Shown here in pieces: positions 23,503 through 32,600 of a stretch of DNA of 32,639 bases; positions within the stretch are counted from its first letter, which is position 1; every line of letters begins with the position of its first letter. The translations under genes were made by a program, and so were the position numbers. The stretch comes from Candidatus Bathyarchaeota archaeon. Its GTDB lineage: Archaea > Thermoproteota > Bathyarchaeia > TCS64. The stretch covers positions 1 to 32,639 of the forward strand of contig JABIBQ010000024.1 of the NCBI GenBank assembly GCA_018652685.1. Reading direction: 5' to 3'. Below the pieces are notes generated by a model. It was not told the DNA's origin. It did no database searches and saw only the letters and a program-made list of their open reading frames with translations.

Positions 23503-23731
23503 TAGATTTTGATTCCTGTACGAACTTCTCAAGTTCGCTGAACCTGAACTTATCATCATGTAAAAGCTGATAGTCATAAGGCGTCCCCTTACCGAGAATT
23601 ACGGTCAACCGGTCCATGCCATCGGGCTGGTAGCTCATCAAAGCCTTGATAGTCAACCGTGAAAAACCCTGTGTTCTCATATACCTGTACACCCCTACAC
23701 GTTCTTGGGGCGTTAGATCGCCGGGTCTCAA
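23492..23731 (-). CDS. 79-residue protein of unknown function
   Basis: A TTG at 23731, one base after the stop of the upstream 43-residue gene, starts a 79-residue frame. The protein begins RPGDLTPQERVGVYRYMRTQ, continues with a likely helix-turn-helix-sized helical region (SRLTIKALMSYQPD), and ends with a charged helix FSELEKFVQESKS. It could be a small DNA-binding or regulatory protein, but there is no clear domain. Spacing and orientation suggest an operon with 23733-23864. A longer start is excluded by the upstream stop TAA. Confidence 0.55.
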   Translation of the reverse strand: MRPGDLTPQERVGVYRYMRTQGFSRLTIKALMSYQPDGMDRLTVILGKGTPYDYQLLHDDKFRFSELEKFVQESKSTTN

Positions 23732-23732
23732 A

Positions 23733-23864
23733 TTATTTCTCTGGCTCCTTATTCTTCACAGAATTCTCATATTTCAGGATCTTTTGCTCAATTTCAGCTT
23801 GCTTTGAGGTGAGCCTTTTCATCCGTTCAAGCAACATTTTGAGTTTATCTTCCTGCGGAGCCAT
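23733..23864 (-). CDS. 43-residue coiled-coil-like small protein
   Basis: From ATG 23864 the frame runs 43 codons to TAA 23733. The sequence (DKLKMLLERMKRLTSKQAEI and on) has heptad-like spacing of Leu/Met/Ile and alternating charge, so it probably forms one coiled-coil helix. A TATA box at 23891-23898 lies about 30 bases upstream. The next gene begins one base after its stop. It was not in a longer frame, and its codon use is like the neighbours. It may act as an oligomerisation partner of the 79-residue protein encoded directly downstream. Confidence 0.55.
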   Translation of the reverse strand: MAPQEDKLKMLLERMKRLTSKQAEIEQKILKYENSVKNKEPEK

Positions 23865-23890
23865 GTAATCAAGTAGTAGAAGGGATTCTG

Positions 23891-23898
23891 TTTAAAAA
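23891..23898 (-). promoter_or_regulatory. TATA box of the two small coiled-coil/unknown genes
   Basis: The minus strand reads TTTTTAAA about 30 bases before the ATG at 23864. Confidence 0.45.
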
Positions 23899-23916
23899 GG
23901 AAATGGAGTAGACTCA

Positions 23917-24387
23917 CTAATCAGACGGTTGTTTTACCAGGAAAAGGCAGTGCTTGTCGTCCTTAGTCAGTATATCCGGGATCTGAACATCAATGTCCGG
24001 TCTGTAAGTTTGCCAGAATGCGTGGTGGAAGTATTGGCAGTAAAGCAGTCCAACATCGTTACAGCCCTTCTCGCGCCATAGCCGCTCATGGGTGCAGAGG
24101 TATGTGTAGCTCTTGAGGTAGTTGTCAGTGTACTCGACCCTGTCTTTCTCCGTCTCAGGGTGACCCGGTAAGTCATAGTGGTCAAAGAGGCTCCTCATGT
24201 TGATTGGTCTCCCCTCCTCCTCGTGACGCTTCCTGAGGCGCTCGCCCCTTATCTTGCCGTAGTTCTGGATTGCCCTGATGAGGGCCTTTTTTCCTTCCTC
24301 GCCGAAGCTGTCCACCATCTCACGTGCCATGGTGCTGTACATTAGTGCCCAAAGATCGGCGAACTCCGCGATTTCGTCTTGTGCCAT
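23917..24387 (-). CDS. L-2-amino-thiazoline-4-carboxylate (ATC) hydrolase-like protein
   Basis: The protein (156 residues from ATG 24387) resembles the ATC-hydrolase family: an N-terminal helix FADLWALMYSTMAREMVDSF, then EEGKKALIRAIQNYGKIRGER with the basic stretch that follows, and a C-terminal half with C-containing signature CNDVGLLYCQYFHHAFW. The family is named for an enzyme that opens aminothiazoline carboxylate to cysteine, but most members have not been tested and many are thought to act on other amides. I use ATG 24387 because the TATA box at 24419-24425 is about 35 bases upstream; ATG 24414 would lie within the promoter. It is monocistronic and divergent from the MFS gene at 24516. 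Confidence 0.65.
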   Translation of the reverse strand: MAQDEIAEFADLWALMYSTMAREMVDSFGEEGKKALIRAIQNYGKIRGERLRKRHEEEGRPINMRSLFDHYDLPGHPETEKDRVEYTDNYLKSYTYLCTHERLWREKGCNDVGLLYCQYFHHAFWQTYRPDIDVQIPDILTKDDKHCLFLVKQPSD

Positions 24388-24418
24388 GATTGTATCCCGT
24401 GGAATTCTGGGCATTGGA

Positions 24419-24425
24419 CATATAA
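24419..24425 (-). promoter_or_regulatory. TATA box of the ATC-hydrolase-like gene
   Basis: The minus strand reads GTTATATG (24419-24426), which decides the downstream start at 24387 because the ATG at 24414 is only about 8 bases away. Confidence 0.45.
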
Positions 24426-24515
24426 CATCATGGTTAGGACAGGCCCTGCAACATCAGCACTTTTTTTCAGGTACAGTTAAAAGCGGGACGCTCATCAAAC
24501 GGTTACCGATGCGCC

Positions 24516-25742
24516 ATGTCCATCATAGACAGAATTCGCAGAGACAAACAATTACTGTACCTGTCCTTAGCGACGGCTCTGCGCGGCATGCGTGACAACC
24601 TCAGATATATCATCTGGCAGCCTTTCGCTTTGAGCCTGGGAATTCCCGTTAGGGACATCGGAGCACTCGAAAGCCTCATGGACCTCGCCAAGATAATCAT
24701 CCAGCCAATCTTAGGCGCGGCTTCTGATGTCTATGGCAGGAAAAAATTCCTCGTAGCCAGAGAACTGACCGTGTTGGCCGCTGGGTTGTGCTTTTTATTC
24801 GCCGAGTCCTGGCAACTTTTAGCCCTTGGTATGGTATTCATCGGGCTTGGGATTGCATTGATCCCCATATGGCATAGCACAGTCGCTGAGTCGATCAAGG
24901 CAAACGAGATGGGAGTGGTGTTCAGCTTACTGGGTAGCGCCTACATGACCACAGGAATGATTGGCACAATTGCTGCGGGCTGGCTTGCGGATAACATGGG
25001 TTACAGGACCGTCTACGCAATCTCAGTCGGGTTCGCGGTGCTGTCACTGATTGTCACGATTTTCAAGATCGATGAGACCCACAAGCCATCAGGTAAGGCA
25101 AAGTTCACGGTCAGGGAGGCGTTCACCTCCCTCCTAGACACGTTCAGGCCGCCCAGGTACATGTGGGGGTACTATATCGCAATGTCAGTGGACCTTTTCG
25201 CGTTCAGCGTCGGGTGGAGGCTCATCAACGGCATGCTGGCTGATGTGTACGGGTTCACACCAGGGATGCTCGGGCTGATGAACGCTGTAAACACGGGCAC
25301 CATGGCTATATTTCAGATGGTACTAGGCGGGCACGTTGACAGATACGGTTACAAAAAGTTCCTGACGATAAGTCAGATAATTTCAAGCTGTCTCCTCGCC
25401 GTGTTGCTTTTCTTCCCGAGCTATCCAGTAGCCATTGGCGCTAGTATATTGATGGGTTTAGGTGCGGCGTTCTGGATGCCAGCCGAGCAGGCATGGGTGG
25501 CCAAAAACGTGGACCCGGAGCAGAGGGCGAAAGCAATCGGCGGCTACAGCACGTTCAGGGGCCTCGTTGCGTTACCGGGCCCATTCATTGGGGGAATCGT
25601 CTACGACATATACGGGTACCACGGACCGCTTGCCATCAACCTGACTCTGGCTGTGATAGATGTATTCCTCCTCTGGTTCCTTGTCAAGGACAACGCCAGG
25701 GAGGAGAACGAGCTACTCCACAACCCTGAGCTCAAGAATTAG
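24516..25742 (+). CDS. MFS transporter
   Basis: The 408-residue protein has twelve predicted spans in the 6+6 MFS layout. The loop 2-3 motif is AASDVYGRKKFLV (D-x-x-G-R-K/R). A second half-copy, GGHVDRYGYKKFLTISQ, occurs after the eighth span. The charged N-terminus SIIDRIRRDKQLLYLS is cytosolic, and the central loop between spans 6 and 7 contains KIDETHKPSGKAKFTVREAF. No substrate-specific motif is recognised; both drug exporters and nutrient importers share this layout. It is divergent from the ATC-hydrolase-like gene. Its last 30 bases overlap the end of the convergent TIGR04076-like gene. Confidence 0.93.
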   Translation: MSIIDRIRRDKQLLYLSLATALRGMRDNLRYIIWQPFALSLGIPVRDIGALESLMDLAKIIIQPILGAASDVYGRKKFLVARELTVLAAGLCFLFAESWQLLALGMVFIGLGIALIPIWHSTVAESIKANEMGVVFSLLGSAYMTTGMIGTIAAGWLADNMGYRTVYAISVGFAVLSLIVTIFKIDETHKPSGKAKFTVREAFTSLLDTFRPPRYMWGYYIAMSVDLFAFSVGWRLINGMLADVYGFTPGMLGLMNAVNTGTMAIFQMVLGGHVDRYGYKKFLTISQIISSCLLAVLLFFPSYPVAIGASILMGLGAAFWMPAEQAWVAKNVDPEQRAKAIGGYSTFRGLVALPGPFIGGIVYDIYGYHGPLAINLTLAVIDVFLLWFLVKDNAREENELLHNPELKN

Positions 25743-25985
25743 AGGGTTGTACCCATCCGGACACGCATGACGGGCCACCAACGTCCCGTCATCAGCCTTT
25801 GCGAAAGCCACGTTACCTCCCTGAGCCATGGCGTATATCTTAGGCATGACGCTGTAAATTGCATGAAGGCACAGCCTTCCCTCGATCTCATGGGTGCTCC
25901 AGTCGAAAGTGATCGAATCCCCGACCTTGTTTCCTGCATCGCAGTGGCCCTCCTGACTGATTACGGTTGCTTTTATCTTGACCAT
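25713..25985 (-). CDS. Second TIGR04076-like protein
   Basis: The 90-residue protein shows the family pattern: KIKATVISQEGHCDAGNKVG, a DSITFDWSTHEIEG strand pair, GRLCLHAIYSVMPKIYAMAQ, then ARHACPDGYNPLILELRVVE. It has three cysteines, in positions equivalent to those of the protein at 8692-9018 (the CPDGYNP end corresponds to CTDGVRP). A strong TATA box (26009-26018) is about 28 bases upstream of the ATG at 25985. The function of the family is unknown. The 3' end overlaps the MFS gene by 30 bases, in an antisense arrangement. Confidence 0.75.
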   Translation of the reverse strand: MVKIKATVISQEGHCDAGNKVGDSITFDWSTHEIEGRLCLHAIYSVMPKIYAMAQGGNVAFAKADDGTLVARHACPDGYNPLILELRVVE

Positions 25986-26008
25986 ACCCTGTGTAGCAGG
26001 GTCAGGAC

Positions 26009-26018
26009 ATATAAATTC
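26009..26018 (-). promoter_or_regulatory. TATA box of the second TIGR04076-like gene
   Basis: The minus strand reads AATTTATATG, centred about 28 bases before the ATG at 25985. Confidence 0.5.
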
Positions 26019-26085
26019 CAGCAGGAAAGTGTCAAATGAATCACCCAGTTTTTAAGTTGGTAAACATTCTACCACGCATATTTCT

Positions 26086-26090
26086 GAGGT
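26086..26090 (+). promoter_or_regulatory. Shine-Dalgarno site of the MFS gene at 26097
   Basis: GAGGT stands six bases before the ATG, so this gene is probably leadered, unlike many neighbours. A TTTTTAAG at 26049-26056 could be the matching TATA box. Confidence 0.45.
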
Positions 26091-26096
26091 AAAAAT

Positions 26097-27347
26097 ATGG
26101 GAGTCCGAAACAGCCTAAAAAACGGGAGAGACTTCCTCGCGAGACAGTCCCACAATTACCGGATGATGCTGGTCAGGAGCGGCGGCGGAATGTTCCTTTT
26201 CAACCTGACAGGACAGTACAGCAGCATATTCACGAAAGCACTGGGCGCGGACAACATGACCATCGCCTGGCTCCAGAGCGTCAGCAGTTTCATCAGCATG
26301 CTCATCAGCATGCCCGTCGGGTACGTCACTGACAACTATAACCTCAAGAAGGTCATGGGCGCGGGGCTTTTCCTCAACATCGCCATGGTCGGCATGTATG
26401 CCTTCGCCCAGGACTGGAAGTGGATATTCATCGCCATGGTCATCAACCCGTTCACCATGGCGTTGATGTTCAGGAGCCAGCAGGTCATCATAACAAATGA
26501 GCTTGACAGCGCTGAGAGGGCGAGGGGAATGGGCGTCAGGATGCAAGTAGCAATGGTCCTTGGTCTCATCAGCCCGATCCCAGCCGCTATCTTGGTGGAC
26601 AGGTGGGGCGGCCTCACAATCGATGGTATCAGACCGCTATACTACCTCAGGTTCGTGGGAATGATCATAATCTACAGCTATGTCTACATCAAGCTCACAG
26701 ACGTCATGCCAACCCCAAGGGCGAAGAAATCAACTGGATTCTTCGACGACTTCAGAGAAGTCCTTGATGGGGGCGGTAGAAAGCTCAAGGTGATGATGGT
26801 GGTTGGCGCCCTAGGTGCCCTGGTTTGGTCAACGATTCAGAGTTTCACGTTCCTATACGCCGCAGAGGTCAAAGGGGCAAACGCGCTGGTACTAGGACTG
26901 CTACCAACAGTAGAGACAATAGCGTCGGTGATACTTGCCACCCCAATGAACAACCTTGCAGATACCAAGGGCAGAAAGTACGCGTTCCTCATAATCAGAC
27001 CGGCACTGTGGCTGTTCTTTGTCATCGTGATCCTTGCTCCGAACCAGTACTGGTTACTGGTAGCATGGACCCTAAGGGGCATCGGGATGAGCACCAGCGC
27101 CTATAACACATTGTTCCTGGAGATGGTTCCAGCCGAGCAGAGGGGCAGGTGGATGGGGCTCAGCAACACGTTCAGCGCACTGTTAAGGATAGGGGCACCC
27201 CTCCTTGGCGGTCTCATGTACTCCTGCAAGTGGCCATGGATGCTGTTTGCGGTCCCGCTGGCAGTGGACATGCTAATCCGGATACCAATATTCCACTTCT
27301 GGGTACCCGAGACACTCATAAAACTCAAGCAGACTTCAATCAACTAA
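26097..27347 (+). CDS. MFS transporter
   Basis: The 416-residue protein has twelve predicted membrane spans with the MFS loop 2-3 region GYVTDNYNLKKVMGAG, in which the usual Gly-Arg is Tyr-Asn. The equivalent region after the eighth span reads NLADTKGRKYAF. The N-terminal cytosolic part is basic (RNSLKNGRDFLARQSHNYR), and the central loop has DVMPTPRAKKSTGFFDDF. It is similar in overall plan to the MFS protein encoded at 24516-25742 but too different to be a recent duplicate. The substrate is not known. The 219-base AT-rich stretch after it holds the promoter of the next gene. Confidence 0.92.
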   Translation: MGVRNSLKNGRDFLARQSHNYRMMLVRSGGGMFLFNLTGQYSSIFTKALGADNMTIAWLQSVSSFISMLISMPVGYVTDNYNLKKVMGAGLFLNIAMVGMYAFAQDWKWIFIAMVINPFTMALMFRSQQVIITNELDSAERARGMGVRMQVAMVLGLISPIPAAILVDRWGGLTIDGIRPLYYLRFVGMIIIYSYVYIKLTDVMPTPRAKKSTGFFDDFREVLDGGGRKLKVMMVVGALGALVWSTIQSFTFLYAAEVKGANALVLGLLPTVETIASVILATPMNNLADTKGRKYAFLIIRPALWLFFVIVILAPNQYWLLVAWTLRGIGMSTSAYNTLFLEMVPAEQRGRWMGLSNTFSALLRIGAPLLGGLMYSCKWPWMLFAVPLAVDMLIRIPIFHFWVPETLIKLKQTSIN

Positions 27348-27566
27348 ATTATTAATATTAAGTCAAAGATATTAATCGGTACTATACTCAAGTTGGTATT
27401 GTAAAAATATCAATTCTGGTCTCTATATTCATCAAAGATTATAGTAAATAAGCAATTGATATGGATGTTAACCTAGAGTTACACTTAGTTTACTCATCGT
27501 TCAGGGACGATATATCACGGTTTACGGAATATCTTATTATAAAGCCCAGTCGTTCATCAACACGTC
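27348..27566 (+). promoter_or_regulatory. AT-rich spacer with the promoter of the surface-protein gene
   Basis: This non-coding stretch is much richer in A and T than the genes around it. It contains a TATA box, TTATTATAA (27534-27542), centred about 28 bases before the GTG start at 27567. No open frame of note was seen on either strand. The remaining ~180 bases may hold regulator sites or a short RNA, but nothing specific is visible. Confidence 0.5.
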
Positions 27567-29453
27567 GTGCGGCTCACTAGAGACATAGTTATAATTATTG
27601 CAGTATTGTCCTTCATGGTATCGTCGACCGCTGCTTGGATGATAACCGACCAGGGCGAATATACGACGAACTTTGTGGAGATTATGGATTCACCGCTGGT
27701 TATCCAAGACAAAGACTTGAGCTTCCCCGCTGGTAACCCTGGTTACTGCCAGGTTGACGTCACTATTTATAATAACGAGGACGAATCCCACGCCACAACA
27801 GCCCTAGTTCAACTTGTTGACTCAAACGGCGACCTGCTCTACTCGGGAGGAGACGACTCAGATCCTACATCTAATTATCTGGGAGGATCCGTATCACAGA
27901 CTATCGCATCAGGAGGTACGGAGATACTATCCGTAGATATTTTCGTCGGTGCTCAGCAGTCAGAAATCGATGGATATGTTATCCAAGTGTCCAGCAACGA
28001 TTCGGGTTTTACCTCGAGGCTTGAGAAAACTGACACGGACGTTGTTACAGCGAGTGAGTCAAACGGAGCTCTCATCACATACAGGTCCTCCGACACGTCT
28101 TACGTCTCCCCTAAGAGCAGGTTTTACACGTCGTCTTGGCAGTCACAGTCGATTCTATCAGACGCTGGGGATGCTGTGAGGATTGTAAGGAGTGATTTTA
28201 ACACAAAATATGATAATAGGGACCAGGCTGTTTCCGCCGTTCTTGACAGCAATGGGATATTATACGCCTATAATTTTGATGGTACTTGGTGGACAAAGAC
28301 CGAGATTGATGACATTTGGAGTACGGCAGAGAACATCCGTCCGTTTGATATAGAATACGAGGAAGACTCAGGGTACCCACTAATTGCTTACAGTAATAAG
28401 GATTGGGAAGTGGGACAGGCTCAGGTATTCGTGAAAAGATTTGATGGGACAACATGGGACTCAGAAGCAAGTCTCACTATTTCGGGGGCGGGAAAGGTGA
28501 AATATGTTAAACTCGTGGCCAAGCCTGATTCAGTTGATAATACCATCGCCATGCTTGTCATAGACGAGAACAACGATGCCTACGTCGCGTTATGGAGCGA
28601 GAGTGGATCATCAAGCTGGGGATCGTCACACAAGATAACGGATGCTACTTACACGACTCCTGATTACCTATATGAGCGAGGCGACCTCGCTTGGCAGTAT
28701 GACTCAAGCATATTATACGCAGCCGTAACCGTACGCACAACAGCTGATCCAGTTGGAAAGTGGATTATCGTCAAGAATTATAACGAGTCCACATCAACAT
28801 GGAGTTATGACCAACAATGGAACGTTGCACCAGCGGGAATCAGGCAGATCAGAAATTTCGATAACCGTTTTCTGATGCTCAGGTCTCACAGAGACTTGTC
28901 ATCCAATCAGTTGGCACTATTATTACTAGATAGCGGAAACGATGTCTGGGTAACCGGGTACATACAGCAGGACTCGGGAGAATACTGGTGGGTAAACCCT
29001 GTGAAGATTGATGGTGGAGTCAACTCAGGTATCAAGAGATGTATTGATCTTGACTGGGCCCCCCAGGGGGAAGAACTCTGGGTGTTCGCAGGCGATGGGG
29101 CCGAGTCAAAACTGTCGTACAAGGTTTTTGAGATCCTTTATGGTACGTTCTCTGAGGTTGGGTCTCTCGGAAGGAACGTATGGTACACGTACACATACAC
29201 TTCAACAATGGTCAAGGATTGGGTTCAGGTCAGGGCAGTACCATACATTGGAACCACCGAGTTTTTCGTTACCACTTTGGATGCTAATACGGCAGGAGGT
29301 GAATATGATCTATGGGTTACGAGTGTTCCGGCAGGAGTTACGATTGAGAATGATCCTTCGTTCACAAGTTTCCTCGTGACAGAGGGGGCTACTACTCCAG
29401 GTCTGAGCACATATGAGAGTTTTGATGTCGCCTGGACTAGGTATTCCCCATAG
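27567..29453 (+). CDS. Large exported surface protein with beta-rich repeats
   Basis: The 628-residue protein starts with a GTG at 27567 and has a signal peptide: a basic LTRD, the hydrophobic core IVIIIAVLSFMVSSTAA, and a likely cleavage region just after. Residues ~25-150 form an Ig- or CARDB-like beta domain (QVDVTIYNNEDESHATTALV). The body has propeller-like segments with recurring tryptophans and short Asp/Asn turns (NFDGTWWTKTEIDDIW, RFDGTTWDSEASLTISG, SESGSSSWGSSHKI). The C-terminus has another beta domain with AGGEYDLWVTSVPAG. There is no C-terminal sorting signal or membrane span, so it is secreted or held by other surface proteins. It converges on another large surface protein. Unrelated in detail to named families I can recall. 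Confidence 0.75.
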   Translation: MRLTRDIVIIIAVLSFMVSSTAAWMITDQGEYTTNFVEIMDSPLVIQDKDLSFPAGNPGYCQVDVTIYNNEDESHATTALVQLVDSNGDLLYSGGDDSDPTSNYLGGSVSQTIASGGTEILSVDIFVGAQQSEIDGYVIQVSSNDSGFTSRLEKTDTDVVTASESNGALITYRSSDTSYVSPKSRFYTSSWQSQSILSDAGDAVRIVRSDFNTKYDNRDQAVSAVLDSNGILYAYNFDGTWWTKTEIDDIWSTAENIRPFDIEYEEDSGYPLIAYSNKDWEVGQAQVFVKRFDGTTWDSEASLTISGAGKVKYVKLVAKPDSVDNTIAMLVIDENNDAYVALWSESGSSSWGSSHKITDATYTTPDYLYERGDLAWQYDSSILYAAVTVRTTADPVGKWIIVKNYNESTSTWSYDQQWNVAPAGIRQIRNFDNRFLMLRSHRDLSSNQLALLLLDSGNDVWVTGYIQQDSGEYWWVNPVKIDGGVNSGIKRCIDLDWAPQGEELWVFAGDGAESKLSYKVFEILYGTFSEVGSLGRNVWYTYTYTSTMVKDWVQVRAVPYIGTTEFFVTTLDANTAGGEYDLWVTSVPAGVTIENDPSFTSFLVTEGATTPGLSTYESFDVAWTRYSP

Positions 29454-29589
29454 TTCTCTTTTGTCTAAGTAATCAGTACATCCATTATTGCTATCAAAAA
29501 ATGGGAATCCAGTAGACCGTGTTGAACTTTGTTCTTAACGAGGTACTTTCTGAGAATACATTGGTATTTGCATAGAAATAGAATTTTAT

Positions 29590-29603
29590 AAAAAGGAAAA
29601 AAA
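29590..29603 (-). terminator. Poly-T terminator after the repeat surface protein
   Basis: The minus strand has seven T, CC and five T, 12 bases after the stop of the repeat protein gene, in the gap between the convergent surface-protein genes. Confidence 0.5.
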
Positions 29604-29614
29604 GATTCCCACAC

Positions 29615-32600
29615 CTAATCGTAAACGTGCAGGTATACCATGTCTATGCCCCAGCTATCCTGTTCGGTGTCTGTAACAGCTTCGTCCACGAACCTTATGG
29701 TAAACGAGGAGCCCGTTAGATAGGAGGTCACGTCGACCTCGTTCCAACCGTAGGTTATATCAGAGATGATATTCGTCCATCCGGCCCCATTCCAATAATC
29801 CACCATAAGCGTCTCTGACGATTGGTCTCCAGCGTGGATATGTAACCAAGCGTTGTCCCTAGATGGCAATTCAGTCCAGCCCTCCTCAAGATCAAGCCGA
29901 TAGTTGGATTCTCCACCCATTGTCATGCCTAAGACGAAGCCGTCGTGATCAAGACCATGGAAGGCTAAAGTATAGACGTTTCCAGAGACCGATAGTATGC
30001 TTATCTCCTTGGCGTGGATAGGATAGAATACCATTTCAGCGATGATTGAGTCAGTAATCTGACCGTTATCAGCAATCTTCACATTCTTCACGGTACCAGC
30101 ATAGTCAACCCCGCTGTATGCAATTGCGTAGACACCACTGGTAAGTGAAACCACATCAGGATTCTTTCCTTTTACTGCATCGAAAGTCAGAGAATCGATT
30201 ACTGAAGACCCGATGGAGCCACCAGAAGTAATCTCGACAGTGCTAACTATTCCTGGTTCGACGCCACGTTCAACATAGCCTTGGTAGGCTATGGCGTAAA
30301 CATCACCGGAAATGGGGATGATATGAGGAGTTTTACCTTTCGAAGAATCGAAAACCAATGAATCTATTAGTGTATTGGTTATCTGACCGTTTGTCGCTAT
30401 CTCCACCGATATCACTGTTCCGGCGTAGTCGTTCCCGCTATATGCAACTGCGTAGGTGTTGCCTGAGACGTGAATTATATGAGGCTCTTTTCCCTTAACA
30501 GAATCAAACACCAGAGTATCGATTATTGAATCAGTTATCTGACCGTTAGTTGCTACTTCTACAGTTATGATAGTGCCTACATAATCATCACCACTGTAAG
30601 CGATAGCATAGACATCGCCTGAAACTGGAACGACCGTTGGGGTCTTCCCCTTTACAGCGTTAAACTCCAGAGAGTCAATCACCGAATCAGAGATTACTCC
30701 AGCGTCCGAGATCGTAACCGTCTTCAAGAACCCATCATCATCATCACCAGAATAGGCAATAGCATATGTGGTTCCCGAAATTGGGAATAGGAACGAAGCC
30801 TTCCCTTTTACACTATCGTAAATCAGGGTGTCTATTATGGACTCAGTTACCTGCCCATCGTCCTCTATCTCTAAAGTTATGAGTGTTCCAGCGTAATCAT
30901 TACCAGTGTAGGCTATTGCATACACGTTCCCTGAAACATGGATGATGTGCGGCTCTTTACCGTCCAACGTATCAAACTCGTAGCCATCAATCACCGAGTT
31001 TGGATAAGTGGGTGGGTCGCCACCTCCGCTTGTATCGGTGTTTGTTATAGTTCCGTCTGCTTCTATTCCAATTGTTGTTAAGAAGCCATCATCTCCTTCG
31101 CCTGCGTATGCAATAGCATGCATCTCATCTGAAACCAAGATCATATCAGGGGACTTGCCTTGAACAGCATCAAACTCCAAGGAATCAATCACAGCAGCAC
31201 CAATACTGCCATCTACCAAGATCTCAACAGTGCTTAACACACCAGGCTTTGGATTACCTGCACCCTGGTCATCGTTGTACGCAACAGCGTAGACGTTACC
31301 GGATATATGCAAGATACTTGGTTCCTTGCCTTTTGCAGTCAAGAACTCAAATGAATCAATCACCGTATCAGTTATCTGACCGTTTGTGGCTATTTCAACC
31401 GTGATTAACATCCCATCGTCATCATTTCCGGCATACGCAATCGCATAAACATCATCCGAGACGGAGATAATATCGGGAGTCTTTCCCTTCACAGCATCAT
31501 ACTCAAGAGAATCAATCGGAGTAAACGCACCCGCATCTCCACCAGTGTCAGTCATTGTGATAGTTCCATCTGATTCTATATTGAGAGTAACAAGGAAACC
31601 ATCATCACCATAACCTGCGTATGCAATGGCGTAAACGTCTCCTGAAATCAGGATAGTATTCGGGTTCTTACCAGTCACCACATCATAGTCTAGTGTATTA
31701 TATTCGTTATCGTTGATGGAGCCATCAGGTAGTATCCCAACTGTGGCCAGTTTCCCAACATCACCGTCGCCGCTGTAAGCGATAGCATATGTTGTACCTG
31801 AGACATGGAGAAGGTCCGGAGTCTTGCCCTGAACAGCATCAAACTCCCAAGAATCAATCAGAGATACAGTAATTATTCCAGCGTCAGAGATTGTGAATGT
31901 CTTCAGCCAACCATCATCACCATCACCAGAATAGGCAATCGCGTAAACTTCACCAGAGATTGAAATAATATCAGGAGTCTTGCCTTGAACAGCATCAAAC
32001 TCCAACGAGTCGATTGCACTCAGTGCGCTGACTCCTCCGCTTGTATCGGTGTTTGTTATTGTTCCGTCTGCTTCTATTCCGATTGTTGTTAAGAAGCCAT
32101 CGTCACCAACACCTGAATAGGCAATCGCGTAAACTTCACCAGAGATTGAAATAATATCGGGAGACTTGCCTTGAACAGCATCAAACTCCAAGGAATCAAT
32201 CACAGCAGCACCAATACTGCCATCTGCCAAGATCTCAACGGTGCTTAATACACCAGGCTTTGGATTACCAGCTCCCTGGTCATCATTGTACGCAACTGCG
32301 TAGACGTTACCAGAAACATACACGATACTCGGCTCTTTACCCTTTGAACTCACGAACTGCAATGAATCATACTCATTATAGTTGATGGAGCCATCAGGTA
32401 GTATCCCAACTGTGGCCAGTTTCCCAACATCACCATCGCCTTGGTATGCAATAGCATATGTTGTGCCTGAGACTTGAACTATATCAGCAAATTTACCCTT
32501 AACGGTGTCGAACTCCCAAGAATCAATTAGAGAGACAGTTATTATTCCAGCGTCAGAGATTGTGAATGTCTTCAGCCAACCATCATCACCATCACCAGAA

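Noticed and set aside
32362-32362. TTG at 32362 as the start of the repeat protein
   Set aside because: The frame stays open and repeat units continue upstream to the window edge; there is no signal peptide at this point.
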